From contig NZ_WSZK01000042.1 in the NCBI RefSeq assembly GCF_009791395.1, forward strand, positions 1 to 53,403: DNA of 53,403 nt, given 5' to 3'. The DNA comes from Halomarina oriensis. Its GTDB lineage: Archaea; Halobacteriota; Halobacteria; Halobacteriales; Haloarculaceae. The notes below the pieces were generated by a model, which ran no database searches, was not told where the DNA came from, and worked only from the letters and a program-made list of their open reading frames with translations. Positions 44,835 through 52,871 of the stretch are shown here, piece by piece. Within the stretch, counting starts at the first letter, position 1. Each line of letters starts with the position of its first letter. The translations under genes were made by a program, and so were the position numbers.

Positions 44835-45314
44835 CTACGCCGAGCCGAGCTGTTCGTCGAACTCGCCGTCCTCGACGCGCTGTTTGAACGTTCGTGCGTC
44901 CTCGCCTTCGATGGTCACACCGAGCGAGACGCAGGTGCCTGCGACTTCCTTCGCTGCGCCGCGCGTGTCGTACGCGAGCAGGTCGGGCAGTTTCTGGTCC
45001 GCGACCGTGACGAGCTGGTCGATGGACATGTCGGCGACGAACTCCGCCTGCGGGCGACCGCTGCCCGTCTCGAAGCCGAGTTCGTCCTTGACGAGCGCGG
45101 CCGTCGGCGGCACACCGACGTCGATGTCGAAGCTCCCGTCGTCGTCGTAGGTGACGGTGACGGGCACTTCGGTGCCGTCGAACGCAGCGGTCTGTTCGTT
45201 TATCTCACTGACGACTGCCTGCACGTCGACCGGCGTCGGGCCGAGCTCCGGCCCGAGCGGTGGCCCCGGATTGGCCTGTCCGCCGGGGACGAGCACTTCG
45301 ATGGTACCTCCCAT
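44835..45314 (-). CDS. rpl11: Ribosomal protein L11 (uL11)
   Basis: The 159-residue protein binds the GTPase-associated region of 23S rRNA. Motifs are VLVPGGQANPGPPLGPELGP at the N-terminus, VDVQAVVSEINEQT, then the C-terminal RNA-binding domain with AALVKDELGFETGSGRP and AKEVAGTCVSLGVTIEG. A cttaaaa TATA-like box near 45341-45347 lies about 28 bases from the ATG, so L11 has its own leaderless promoter, separate from the L1 operon. Confidence 0.97.
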   Translation of the reverse strand: MGGTIEVLVPGGQANPGPPLGPELGPTPVDVQAVVSEINEQTAAFDGTEVPVTVTYDDDGSFDIDVGVPPTAALVKDELGFETGSGRPQAEFVADMSIDQLVTVADQKLPDLLAYDTRGAAKEVAGTCVSLGVTIEGEDARTFKQRVEDGEFDEQLGSA

Positions 45315-45430
45315 ATCGGTTCAATTCCGCGCTCGCGGTTTTAAGAGTTGTCTTGTTTCCCGCGCCACGGGTCTGGTTCACACGGGCTGCCGAGCGAGGG
45401 GGAGAGACGTGTCCGGAGGCGCGGCGGTAC

Positions 45431-45679
45431 TCAGGGGACGAACACGCCGTGGCGAGTGAGCCACTCGCTGGCGTCTTTGATCTCGGCCGGACTGCCGATG
45501 ATGCGGACGGTGTCGTCACGGTCGTCGGTCCCGACCCGGTCCCTCGACGACCCTCTCGTCGCTTCGCCGTCGACGAACGTCAGCGTGAACTCACGCCCGA
45601 GGTCCGTGCGCAGGTCCTCGATGGCGTCGCTGGGGAGGATTATCTGCGTGCTGTCACGGTACCGGGCGGCGTCACTCAT
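45431..45679 (-). CDS. VNG_1110C-family conserved haloarchaeal protein
   Basis: The 82-residue protein (DAARYRDSTQIILPSDAIED, then REFTLTFVDGEATRG, VRIIGSPAEIKDASEWLTRHGVFV) looks like a small alpha-beta domain, and I recall it as the VNG_1110C family that neighbours L11 in haloarchaea. A gttaataca TATA-like box near 45704-45712 places the leaderless start at 45679. It is transcribed towards L11, 116 bases away. Function unknown; a KH-like RNA-binding fold has a similar pattern but cannot be claimed. Confidence 0.75.
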   Translation of the reverse strand: MSDAARYRDSTQIILPSDAIEDLRTDLGREFTLTFVDGEATRGSSRDRVGTDDRDDTVRIIGSPAEIKDASEWLTRHGVFVP

Positions 45680-45781
45680 CGTTCGCCGTTGCTCGGCCCC
45701 GTGTATTAACGTACTGAAACACGCTCACCGAGCGGCCGCCACCTCCCGACTGCGCCCACCGAGCCGTCGTCTTCCGTGGGC

Positions 45782-45943
45782 TCAGAGGTTGACGACGAGC
45801 AGTCCCACGAAGACGACGATGAGAATCGCGGCTCCGACGATGGCGAGGTTCGTGTCGAAGTAGAAGCTGAGCGCCGTGTGCAACACCGCGACGAATCCGA
45901 GACCGACGAGCGCGAGGTTCTTCGCCAACGTGCGCTTGTCCAT
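45782..45943 (-). CDS. Small two-helix membrane protein
   Basis: A 53-residue product: MDKRTLAKNLALVGLGFVAV, then a hydrophobic hairpin of two segments (about 9-27 and 32-52). The ggtatagg element at about 45966-45973 on the minus strand is a TATA-like box 28 bases before the ATG, so it is probably leaderless and real. It is divergent from the DRG gene. Family unknown. Confidence 0.65.
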   Translation of the reverse strand: MDKRTLAKNLALVGLGFVAVLHTALSFYFDTNLAIVGAAILIVVFVGLLVVNL

Positions 45944-46049
45944 GTCGTCGCTACGCTCCCGTTCGGTATAGGCGTGTGCGTCGGGCGATTCCTCCCGTCG
46001 CGGCGACGGAAGGACACCCTTTTCGTACCCGGTGGCCGAAGGCAGGACA

Positions 46050-47162
46050 ATGGGACTTGAGGAGGAGATAGAGGCCATCGAAGAGGAGATCGCCAACACT
46101 CCGTACAACAAGTCCACCGAGGCCCACATCGGTCGGCTGAAATCGAAGCTCGCACAGAAAAAAGAGAAGCTGCAGAACCAGTCGTCTGCGGGCGGCGGGC
46201 AGGGCTACGCCGTCGAGAAGACCGGTGACGCCACCGTCGCGCTGGTCGGGTTCCCCTCCGTCGGGAAGTCGACGCTGCTCAACGCCCTCACGAACGCGGA
46301 GAGCGAGGTCGGGAGCTACGAGTTCACGACGCTCGACGTCAACCCCGGCATGCTCCAGTATCGCGGCGCGAACATCCAGTTGCTCGACGTGCCGGGGCTC
46401 ATCGAGGGGGCGGCAGACGGCCGCGGCGGTGGGCGCGAGGTGCTCTCGGTCGTGCGGACCGCCGACCTCGTCCTGTTCGTCCTCTCGGTGTTCGATATCG
46501 ACCAGTACGACCGCCTGCGCGAGGAACTGTACAAGAACAAGGTCCGCCTCGACAGTCGGCCGGCGAGCGTCAGCGTCTCGAAGAACATCAAGGGTGGACT
46601 GAAGGTGACGACGAGCGGTGACGTGGGACTCGACGAGGGAACCATCAAGGAGGTGCTCCGGGAGTACGACTACATCAACGCCGACGTCACGGTCCGCGAA
46701 CAGTTGACCATCGACCGACTGGTCGACGCGCTGATGGACAACCGCGTCTACCTCCCGTCGCTCGTCTCGGTCAACAAGGCCGACCTCATCGAACCGGACT
46801 ACCTGGAGACGGTCAACGAACAGCTCCGTGAGCGCGACGTCGACCCGGAGACGGCGGTGTTCATCAGCGCCGAGAAAGAGCGGGGGCTGGAGTCGCTCAA
46901 GGAGTCCATCTGGGAGTCACTCGGTCTCATCCGCGTCTACATGGACAAACCCGGCCGTGGCGTCGACTACGAGGAACCGCTCGTCGTTCGGAAGGGGGCG
47001 AGCACCATCGACGACGTGCTCGACAAACTCGGGAGCGACTTCCGGCAACGCTTCCGGTTCGCACGGGTCTCGGGGCCGAGCGCCAAACACGACGAACAGC
47101 AGGTCGGCATGGAGCACGAACTCCAGGACGAGGACGTGCTGCGACTCATCATGCGCCGATAG
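46050..47162 (+). CDS. drg: DRG-family GTPase (Obg/HflX-related)
   Basis: The 370-residue GTPase has an N-terminal helical region (EEEIEAIEEEIANTPYNKST), then G1 GFPSVGKST at 67-75, a switch-like NAESEVGSYEFTTLDVNPG, G3 LLDVPGLIEGA, an NIKGGLKVTT insert and G4-like VNKADL. The C-terminus is a TGS domain (RVYMDKPGRGVDYEEPLVV, ASTIDDVLDKLGSDF, LQDEDVLRLIMRR). DRG proteins bind translating ribosomes. A distance of 2 bases to the next gene suggests cotranscription. ATG at 46050 matches the family start. Confidence 0.95.
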   Translation: MGLEEEIEAIEEEIANTPYNKSTEAHIGRLKSKLAQKKEKLQNQSSAGGGQGYAVEKTGDATVALVGFPSVGKSTLLNALTNAESEVGSYEFTTLDVNPGMLQYRGANIQLLDVPGLIEGAADGRGGGREVLSVVRTADLVLFVLSVFDIDQYDRLREELYKNKVRLDSRPASVSVSKNIKGGLKVTTSGDVGLDEGTIKEVLREYDYINADVTVREQLTIDRLVDALMDNRVYLPSLVSVNKADLIEPDYLETVNEQLRERDVDPETAVFISAEKERGLESLKESIWESLGLIRVYMDKPGRGVDYEEPLVVRKGASTIDDVLDKLGSDFRQRFRFARVSGPSAKHDEQQVGMEHELQDEDVLRLIMRR

Positions 47163-47164
47163 AC

Positions 47165-47704
47165 GTGGCGGACGCGAGCGGCCCGGACGACGATTCGCCA
47201 CACGCTCACCAACGGGACGTTCTCGGAGACGGGCCGGGTTCGTCTCCGCGTACGCGCACGCGAGGGCGACCCGCCCGTCGCCGGGTGCTGGTCGTGCTCG
47301 CGCTGGGGGTGGTGCCGTGGACCGTCGTCGCCGGCCGGGACCTCACCGTCGTGTTCGCGTTCGGGTTGCTCAACGACGACCCGTGGTCGCTCGTCTGGCT
47401 CCCGGACTACCTGCGGTTCTCCTCGTACGGCCGCTCGGCGGCCATCGAGGCGTGGCTCGTCGGTGTCGGCATCTACGCCGCGGCGGTCGTGAGCGCCCTC
47501 GCCGGCGTCGTCGGGTGGGACGACCGCCGACTGACCGGCGGGCTGCTCGTGCTCGCGGGCGTCAGTCAGTTCCCGTTGGCGTGGTCGTTCACGCGACGGC
47601 CCGACACGCTCGGCCTGCCCGTGGGGAGTCTCCTCTTGCTCGTCGCGGCGTGGTGGTACTACTGGCCCGCGTTCACGACGTGGCTCGACGAACGGGCCGA
47701 CTGA
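47165..47704 (+). CDS. TIGR04206-family membrane protein
   Basis: The 179-residue protein has a hydrophilic, Arg-rich N-terminus of about 40 residues and then four hydrophobic segments (about 41-60, 94-115, 120-142 and 150-170). The conserved text LLNDDPWSLVWLPDYLRFSS between them is what I recall from the haloarchaeal TIGR04206 proteins. It starts with GTG two bases after the DRG stop, so it is probably in the same transcript. Function unknown. Confidence 0.75.
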   Translation: MADASGPDDDSPHAHQRDVLGDGPGSSPRTRTRGRPARRRVLVVLALGVVPWTVVAGRDLTVVFAFGLLNDDPWSLVWLPDYLRFSSYGRSAAIEAWLVGVGIYAAAVVSALAGVVGWDDRRLTGGLLVLAGVSQFPLAWSFTRRPDTLGLPVGSLLLLVAAWWYYWPAFTTWLDERAD

Positions 47705-47766
47705 CCCGACGGCGCGTCACACACGGGCACCGAACGTTTATCGCTCGTCCGCGAGTGGAGTTCGGC

Positions 47767-48534
47767 GTGAACGCCATTCTCGACCACACGATGATGCGCG
47801 TCGAAGACCTCGACGCCGCACTGGAGTTCTACACGGAAGCCATCGACTACGAAGAGAAGGGTCGCTGGGAGGCCGACACGTTCACCAACGTCTTCCTCGG
47901 CCCCGAGGACGTCCACGAGGAGGGCGCGCTGCTCGAACTCACGTACAACCACGATGGGCGTTCCTACGACGTGGGGGATGCGTGGGGTCACATCGCCGTC
48001 CGCGTCCCCGAGGACGGTCTCCAGGACGCCTACGACGAACTGATGGACGCGGGCGTCGAGGACTACCGCGACCCCGAGTCCTGTGACAACCGCTACGCGT
48101 TCGTCAAGGACCCCGACGGCCACGAGATAGAACTCGTCAAGCGCGACTACGGCGCGAAGTGGAGCCTCGACCACACGATGATGCGCGTCGAGGACGCCGA
48201 CAGCACCATCGGCTGGTACGCGCGCAAACTGGAGTACGAGACCCTCCCGGACTACAAGTGGGAAGCCGACTCCTTCGCCAACTACTTCGTCGCGCCACGG
48301 GGGGCCGCCCAGGAGGCGATGAGCGTCGAGTTGACGTACAACTACGACGGGCGCTCCTACGAGATGGGCGACGCCTGGGGCCACGTCGCCGTCCGCTGTG
48401 ACGACCTCGACGACGCCTGGGAGACGCTGATGGAACGCGAGGCCGAGGACTACCGCGACCCCGAGTCCTGTGATCACAACTACGCCTTCACGAAGACGAA
48501 CGACGGTCACGAGGTCGAAGTCGTCACCCGCTGA
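47767..48534 (+). CDS. Tandem VOC-fold (glyoxalase-like) protein
   Basis: The 255-residue protein is two copies of one glyoxalase-type unit: LDHTMMRVEDLDAALEFYTE and LDHTMMRVEDADSTIGWYAR begin them, and each contains LELTYNHDGRSYDVGDAWGH or VELTYNYDGRSYEMGDAWGH, with metal-ligand-like His and Glu, and RDPESCDNRYAF or RDPESCDHNYAF. It resembles haloarchaeal GloA2-like lactoylglutathione lyases, though haloarchaea use thiols other than glutathione, so the substrate is open. The GTG at 47767 is used as the start. A separate transcript is likely. Confidence 0.85.
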   Translation: MNAILDHTMMRVEDLDAALEFYTEAIDYEEKGRWEADTFTNVFLGPEDVHEEGALLELTYNHDGRSYDVGDAWGHIAVRVPEDGLQDAYDELMDAGVEDYRDPESCDNRYAFVKDPDGHEIELVKRDYGAKWSLDHTMMRVEDADSTIGWYARKLEYETLPDYKWEADSFANYFVAPRGAAQEAMSVELTYNYDGRSYEMGDAWGHVAVRCDDLDDAWETLMEREAEDYRDPESCDHNYAFTKTNDGHEVEVVTR

Positions 48535-49004
48535 GGGCGGTGCCATCACGGGCCGAGGAGGGACCATAGTGAGTCAGACCGACTCGCGCGCGAGCCTCGC
48601 GGCCCGCGCGTGCCGACTCTACTATTTAAACGGACATCGTTTCGAGGGGGTATCGGGCGATTGTTACTCGCCGGATGAGTAACTCTCGAGCCTCTCGATA
48701 GGGTGACTACCCCGGTGTCGTGACCAGGCAGGTTCCTGACGATTGTCGTCCCAGACGGCGGTTTGGCCGACTCTCGTCAGACGCCCGTCGGCCGCTGGGC
48801 CGACATTGCCACAAAGCGTATATCCCATGAATTCGGCAGTGTGGCGCGTTCACACGCGTCTGACATCACCAGAAAGCATTTATAATACCGAGCGTTCGTT
48901 TCGGGTGTACCCCTACCCATGGTGACAGTACGAAGTACCGACCAATCTGGTGGCCCTCTGGTCATCGGTCGTGAACCGTGCTCGACCCGACAGGTACGAT
49001 AACC
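48535..49004 (+). promoter_or_regulatory. Long upstream region of the S-layer gene with several promoters
   Basis: These 470 bases have no gene. There are three TATA-like elements: ctatttaaac near 48620-48629, cgtatatccc near 48817-48826 and tttataata near 48879-48887. The last two are inside duplicated blocks, gacattgccacaaagcgtat (48802-48821) and gacatcaccagaaagcattt (48862-48881), exactly 60 bases apart. From the last box a start near 48912 would leave a leader of about 93 bases before the ATG at 49005. A hairpin GTTACTC-gccggat-GAGTAAC sits at 48663-48683. Strong, multi-promoter control suits a very abundant protein. Confidence 0.6.
48663..48683. other. Hairpin GTTACTC/GAGTAAC upstream of the S-layer gene
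   Basis: A perfect 7-base-pair stem with a 7-base loop, located about 35-55 bases after the ctatttaaac box. It could end a short transcript from that promoter, be an operator, or fold in the S-layer leader if the far promoter is used. There is no clear T run after it. Confidence 0.4.
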
Positions 49005-51710
49005 ATGACAGGAAACAACAAAGTCCGCAGCCTCTTCCTGGCTGCGCTCGTGGTCTTCTCGGTCTTCGCCGGAGCCACAGCGCTCGCAGGGAGCGGTGCT
49101 GCTCAATCAGCCAACGAGTCCTCCGAGACGATCGACACGCTCGTCGACGGGGACGTCGTCTTCGTTGGCCAGACAGTAACGTACGAAGACAGTGGCGCGA
49201 ACGGCTACACGCTCGTCGACAGTGACGGCCAGTTCGTTCAGGAATACGGCGCTGGTCAGATCACTATCGACGTCGCCGACCTCGAGCCCGGTACGTACAC
49301 CCTCCGCACGCAGGGTAGCGATACCGAGATCGACTTCACCGTCGCCGAGCAGACCATCTCTGCTTCCTTCGACGGCGAGGACAGCCTCGAGCTGAACTCG
49401 AACCGTGGTAACTACTTCGTCGAGATCACGTCGAGCGACGTCGACGACGTCTCGAGCGTCTTCGCCGCCGAGGACGCTCTCGACGCCGAGGGCTTCCAGG
49501 TGGAAGTCGACAACACCGGTAGCCTCGACCTCGCCGACGACCTCAATCTCGAGGGCGGCGAGTACGACTTCGACATCGAAGTCGTCGACACCGGTGCAGA
49601 GGCGAACGCGACGCTCGGCGTGGGCGTCACGCCCGACGCTGACGCCGAGTTCGAGCAGTCCGTCTACGAGGGCACGCGCGGTGACCTCGTCATGATTCCG
49701 CTCGACTTCTCCGGCGCAACGGACCAGGCGACCGTCACCCTCGGTTCCGAGGACGTCAACTATCAGGTTGACCTCCTCGTCGAGGACACCGACGGCGACG
49801 GCAACGCGACCATCGTCTTCAACACCTACCAGACGCTTGAGGGCGAGGACACCGCGTTCTCCGGCGCTGAAGGCGCGTCCGTCACCGTTGTCAACGACAA
49901 CGGCAACGCAGACCCGTCTGCAGAACCCAAGCTGAGCCAGATCCTCTCGGCTGACGCAGCGTACGACCTCTCGGCCTCCGTCGACGATGACGAGACCGAC
50001 GTCGCAACGCTCGCGATCAACGAGGGCTCGGTCGACTCCTTCGAGATCGGCACGGCTCCCGCCGCGTCCTTCGGTGACGCCGAGTCCGTCAGCGACGTCG
50101 AGAACGTCTCTGTCGACTCCGACACCGTCGCAGCGGGCGACGTCGTCACGCACCGCCTCGAAGCGACCGGCATCTTCGGCGCAGTCACGGCCAACGGTGG
50201 CCTCAGCGAGTTCCTCTCGCAGACTGATGCCGAGATCACGATCTCGGAAGTCGACGCCGGCCCGAACGCCGACGCTGACTCCATCAGCCTCGAGGACGAC
50301 CTCGACGAGAACGACTACAACGTCGTCACCGACGGCGAGGGTGTCGTCTACGTCAACGTCGACTCCAGCGCTGGCGCGCTCGAGGACTTCAGCGGCGAGC
50401 TTCAGACGACGCTGACGCTCACCGAGGACACGGGTCTCGTCGACGAGGAGACCTCGCTGAACGACACGTTCACTGTCGTTCCGCGCACGGCATCCTTCGA
50501 CACTGAGGAGATTGACGACGTCGACACCGTCGTCGTCAGCGCCGAGAACGGCTCGACCATCACGGGCGAGACGTCCGTCGCACCCGGCACGACGTTCAAC
50601 GTCCGTGTCCGCGCGACTGGCGACAGTCCGTTCCTCCTCAGCGACCAGGTCGAAGCGGACGAGAACGGTACGTTCTCGGCCGAGTTCGACTTCTCGGGCA
50701 TCAGCCCGAACACGACGTTCGAGGCCTCCATCATCGGTGGCGACTTCGACCAGGCTGACACCGACGTTCCCGGTGTCGTCCAGCCTGCACCGTCGGCTGA
50801 AGTCTCCATCAGCGACCAGGAATCCGACGGCTCCACTGTCACGGTCGACAGTGCGACGCTCTCGGACGGTGGCTTCGTCACCATCCACGACAGCACGCTG
50901 CAGGACGGCGAGGTCCTCGGTTCGGTCCGGGGCACCTCCGACTACCTCGAATCGGGCGAGAGCTCGGACATCGAGATCTCCCTCGACGCACCGTACAACG
51001 AGTCCGGCACGGCCATCGCGATGGCCCACATGGACACGAACGGTAACGAGGAGTACGACTTCGTCACCTCGGAAGGCTCCGAGGACGGTCCGTACACCGA
51101 TGACGGTTCGCCCGTCGTCGACTCGGCTGAGATCACCGTGAGCAACCAGTCGACGTCGGCCTCCGTCACCGTCGAGGACCAGACGACTGACGGCTCGGTC
51201 GTCACCATCGCGAGCGCCTCCCTCCCCGAGGGTGGCTTCGTGACCATCCACGACGACACGCTGCAGGACGGCGCAGTCATCGAGTCCGTCCGCGGTACGT
51301 CCGAGTACCAGGAAGCCGGTAACGTGACCGACCTCAACGTGACGCTCGACACCGCGTTCGAGAACACGTCCACGGTCATCGCGATGCCGCACATGGACAC
51401 GAACGACAACCAGCAGTACGACTTCGTCACGAGCGAGGGCTCGGACGACGGTCCGTACACGAACGAGGACGGCTCCCCGGTCACCGACAGCGCAGAGCTG
51501 ACGGTCGGCGGAGAGGGTGACGGCACGACCGGCACCCCGACGGACACGACGGAGGAGACTCCGACGCCGTCCGAGCCGACGACGACTGAGGGTGAGCAGA
51601 CCGACGACGGCACGCCGACGACTGACACCAGCCAGCCCGGCTTCGGTATCATCGTCGCGCTCGTCGCACTCGTCGCCGCCGCACTGCTCGCAGTGCGCCG
51701 CGACAACTAA
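49005..51710 (+). CDS. csg: Major cell surface (S-layer) glycoprotein with PGF-CTERM tail
   Basis: The 901-residue protein should form the S-layer. It has a Sec signal peptide (RSLFLAALVVFSVFAGATAL, cleaved near residue 34 after SGAAQ), a very acidic mature part with many N-glycosylation sequons (NES, NAT, NTT), two tandem DUF7282-like domains (about 595-712 and 719-836; both contain the motif GGFVTIHD), a Thr/Glu-rich stalk, and the end TSQPGFGIIVALVALVAAAL with PGF at 878-880 followed by an Arg-Arg pair. The PGF-CTERM tail is the substrate signal of archaeosortase A, encoded two genes downstream. The ATG at 49005 is fixed by the signal peptide. Confidence 0.93.
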   Translation: MTGNNKVRSLFLAALVVFSVFAGATALAGSGAAQSANESSETIDTLVDGDVVFVGQTVTYEDSGANGYTLVDSDGQFVQEYGAGQITIDVADLEPGTYTLRTQGSDTEIDFTVAEQTISASFDGEDSLELNSNRGNYFVEITSSDVDDVSSVFAAEDALDAEGFQVEVDNTGSLDLADDLNLEGGEYDFDIEVVDTGAEANATLGVGVTPDADAEFEQSVYEGTRGDLVMIPLDFSGATDQATVTLGSEDVNYQVDLLVEDTDGDGNATIVFNTYQTLEGEDTAFSGAEGASVTVVNDNGNADPSAEPKLSQILSADAAYDLSASVDDDETDVATLAINEGSVDSFEIGTAPAASFGDAESVSDVENVSVDSDTVAAGDVVTHRLEATGIFGAVTANGGLSEFLSQTDAEITISEVDAGPNADADSISLEDDLDENDYNVVTDGEGVVYVNVDSSAGALEDFSGELQTTLTLTEDTGLVDEETSLNDTFTVVPRTASFDTEEIDDVDTVVVSAENGSTITGETSVAPGTTFNVRVRATGDSPFLLSDQVEADENGTFSAEFDFSGISPNTTFEASIIGGDFDQADTDVPGVVQPAPSAEVSISDQESDGSTVTVDSATLSDGGFVTIHDSTLQDGEVLGSVRGTSDYLESGESSDIEISLDAPYNESGTAIAMAHMDTNGNEEYDFVTSEGSEDGPYTDDGSPVVDSAEITVSNQSTSASVTVEDQTTDGSVVTIASASLPEGGFVTIHDDTLQDGAVIESVRGTSEYQEAGNVTDLNVTLDTAFENTSTVIAMPHMDTNDNQQYDFVTSEGSDDGPYTNEDGSPVTDSAELTVGGEGDGTTGTPTDTTEETPTPSEPTTTEGEQTDDGTPTTDTSQPGFGIIVALVALVAAALLAVRRDN

Positions 51711-51721
51711 CTGGTAACACT

Positions 51722-51758
51722 ACCGGACCTCGCTCCGGTCACCCGCGATACTTTCTTT
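51722..51758 (+). terminator. Likely S-layer transcript terminator
   Basis: ACCGGA at 51722-51727 and TCCGGT at 51734-51739 pair perfectly around a 6-base loop just 12 bases after the S-layer stop. The T-rich actttctttc follows at 51749-51758. This combination fits a terminator. Confidence 0.5.
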
Positions 51759-51834
51759 CGGACGCTACACCAGCCAGCGACAGCGCCCCGACTCCTTCTG
51801 GAAGATACTTACCGGTCGCCGCACAGACACCACC

Positions 51835-52815
51835 ATGGACATCGGTCGCCGCCGCGCCCTCAAACTCCTCGGCGGGGGTGTCACGGCCCTCGCGGGGTTC
51901 AGAGCCCTCGACAACGTCGTGCTGGGCTACGGCGTGCTCGTCGGCACGAACCTCCACGACCAGGACCTCGCCAGCGTCGCGGGCGACGCCTTCGGTCCAC
52001 AGGCCGAGACGTTCGCCCTCGGTGACGCGACGGCCCGACTGGACGGGGCGGACCTCACCGTCAGTTCCGAGGCGGGCGAGCACACGTTCGGTCGGACGGA
52101 CGTCGAGCGAGCGCGGGCCGTCGACGCGGACCACGGACTCGACGGTGCGCTGGTCGCGTTCGTCCGTGATGCGGCCGCCATCGACGCCGGCGACGTTCGC
52201 TTCGAGTTCTCGACGGTCGACGCGTTCTTCGAGCGCTGCCGAGACGCCGAGCCACGGCCGGCCGTCGTCGAGGCGAGTCGTGGCCCGTGGTTCCGCGACG
52301 AACCGGCGGCGACCGTCGAGCGGTTCACCGAGGCGGACGCGACGGACCCCAAATCGGTGGTCCACGGGCTGACGGACGGCTTTCGGGAGTACGCGGACTA
52401 CGACGTCGAGCGGTATCTCGCGGGGTCGGTCGAGGACAACGTGCTGTTCGGTGCGGCTGACCTCCGGAGTTCGTTCGCGGACCCCGTCGCGTTCGACGCT
52501 CTGCTGGCGAACGGCGAGACGGGGATGTTCTGCTACGAGTTCGTCTTCCGCTCTATCGAGGCGTTCCACGCGCGGCCGGCACGCGAGCAGTCGGTCCCGG
52601 TCGTCGCCGGCTACGTCAGGGACGCGCGGCACAAACACGCCTACACGATACTCGCCAGCGTCGTCCGCGAGGACGGCGACCTCGTGGTTCCGGCGACGTT
52701 CGTCGACTACACGCACACGACGCTCTACGACGACCTCTACGTCCGCGGCGTGATGGGTGAGGGTCTCGAAGCGTACAACACGCGCCACCGGGCGACGGAG
52801 ATTCGCTGGTACTGA
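51835..52815 (+). CDS. Tat-exported protein with transglutaminase-like Cys-His-Asp pattern
   Basis: A 326-residue protein. Residues 1-22 hold a Tat-like signal (GRRRALKLLGGGVTALAG). The last third resembles a transglutaminase core: Cys233 in GETGMFCYEFVFRSIEAF, then VPVVAGYVRD, His268 in ARHKHAYTILASVV and Asp291 in PATFVDYTHTT. The order and rough spacing (35 and 23 residues) of C-H-D, with the GYV strand and the aromatic after His-Ala, fit the family, but this is inference by pattern only. A gatacttac TATA-like box about 27 bases before the ATG indicates its own leaderless promoter. It lies between the S-layer gene and archaeosortase A. If the fold is right, a protease or crosslinking role in the envelope is possible. 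Confidence 0.7.
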   Translation: MDIGRRRALKLLGGGVTALAGFRALDNVVLGYGVLVGTNLHDQDLASVAGDAFGPQAETFALGDATARLDGADLTVSSEAGEHTFGRTDVERARAVDADHGLDGALVAFVRDAAAIDAGDVRFEFSTVDAFFERCRDAEPRPAVVEASRGPWFRDEPAATVERFTEADATDPKSVVHGLTDGFREYADYDVERYLAGSVEDNVLFGAADLRSSFADPVAFDALLANGETGMFCYEFVFRSIEAFHARPAREQSVPVVAGYVRDARHKHAYTILASVVREDGDLVVPATFVDYTHTTLYDDLYVRGVMGEGLEAYNTRHRATEIRWY

Positions 52816-52871
52816 CCCGCCCGGACCACAGGAGACTTATCCACCCGCGCCAGAGGTACAGTCAGGATTTC

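Noticed and set aside
48535-48760. Possible tRNA or other known structured RNA upstream of the S-layer gene
   Set aside because: A ggttcctg string and short stems are present, but no cloverleaf, T-loop or anticodon arm can be drawn. Only a single hairpin remains.
49107-51392. A 761-codon minus-strand frame opposite the S-layer gene
   Set aside because: Arg/Val/Asp/Gly-rich antisense of the regular Asp/Ser-rich S-layer coding sequence; no start or promoter.
50790-51515. CRISPR-like or DNA-level tandem repeat at the 3' end of the S-layer gene
   Set aside because: The similarity is between two protein domains of about 117 residues (GGFVTIHD and so on), not short DNA repeats with spacers.
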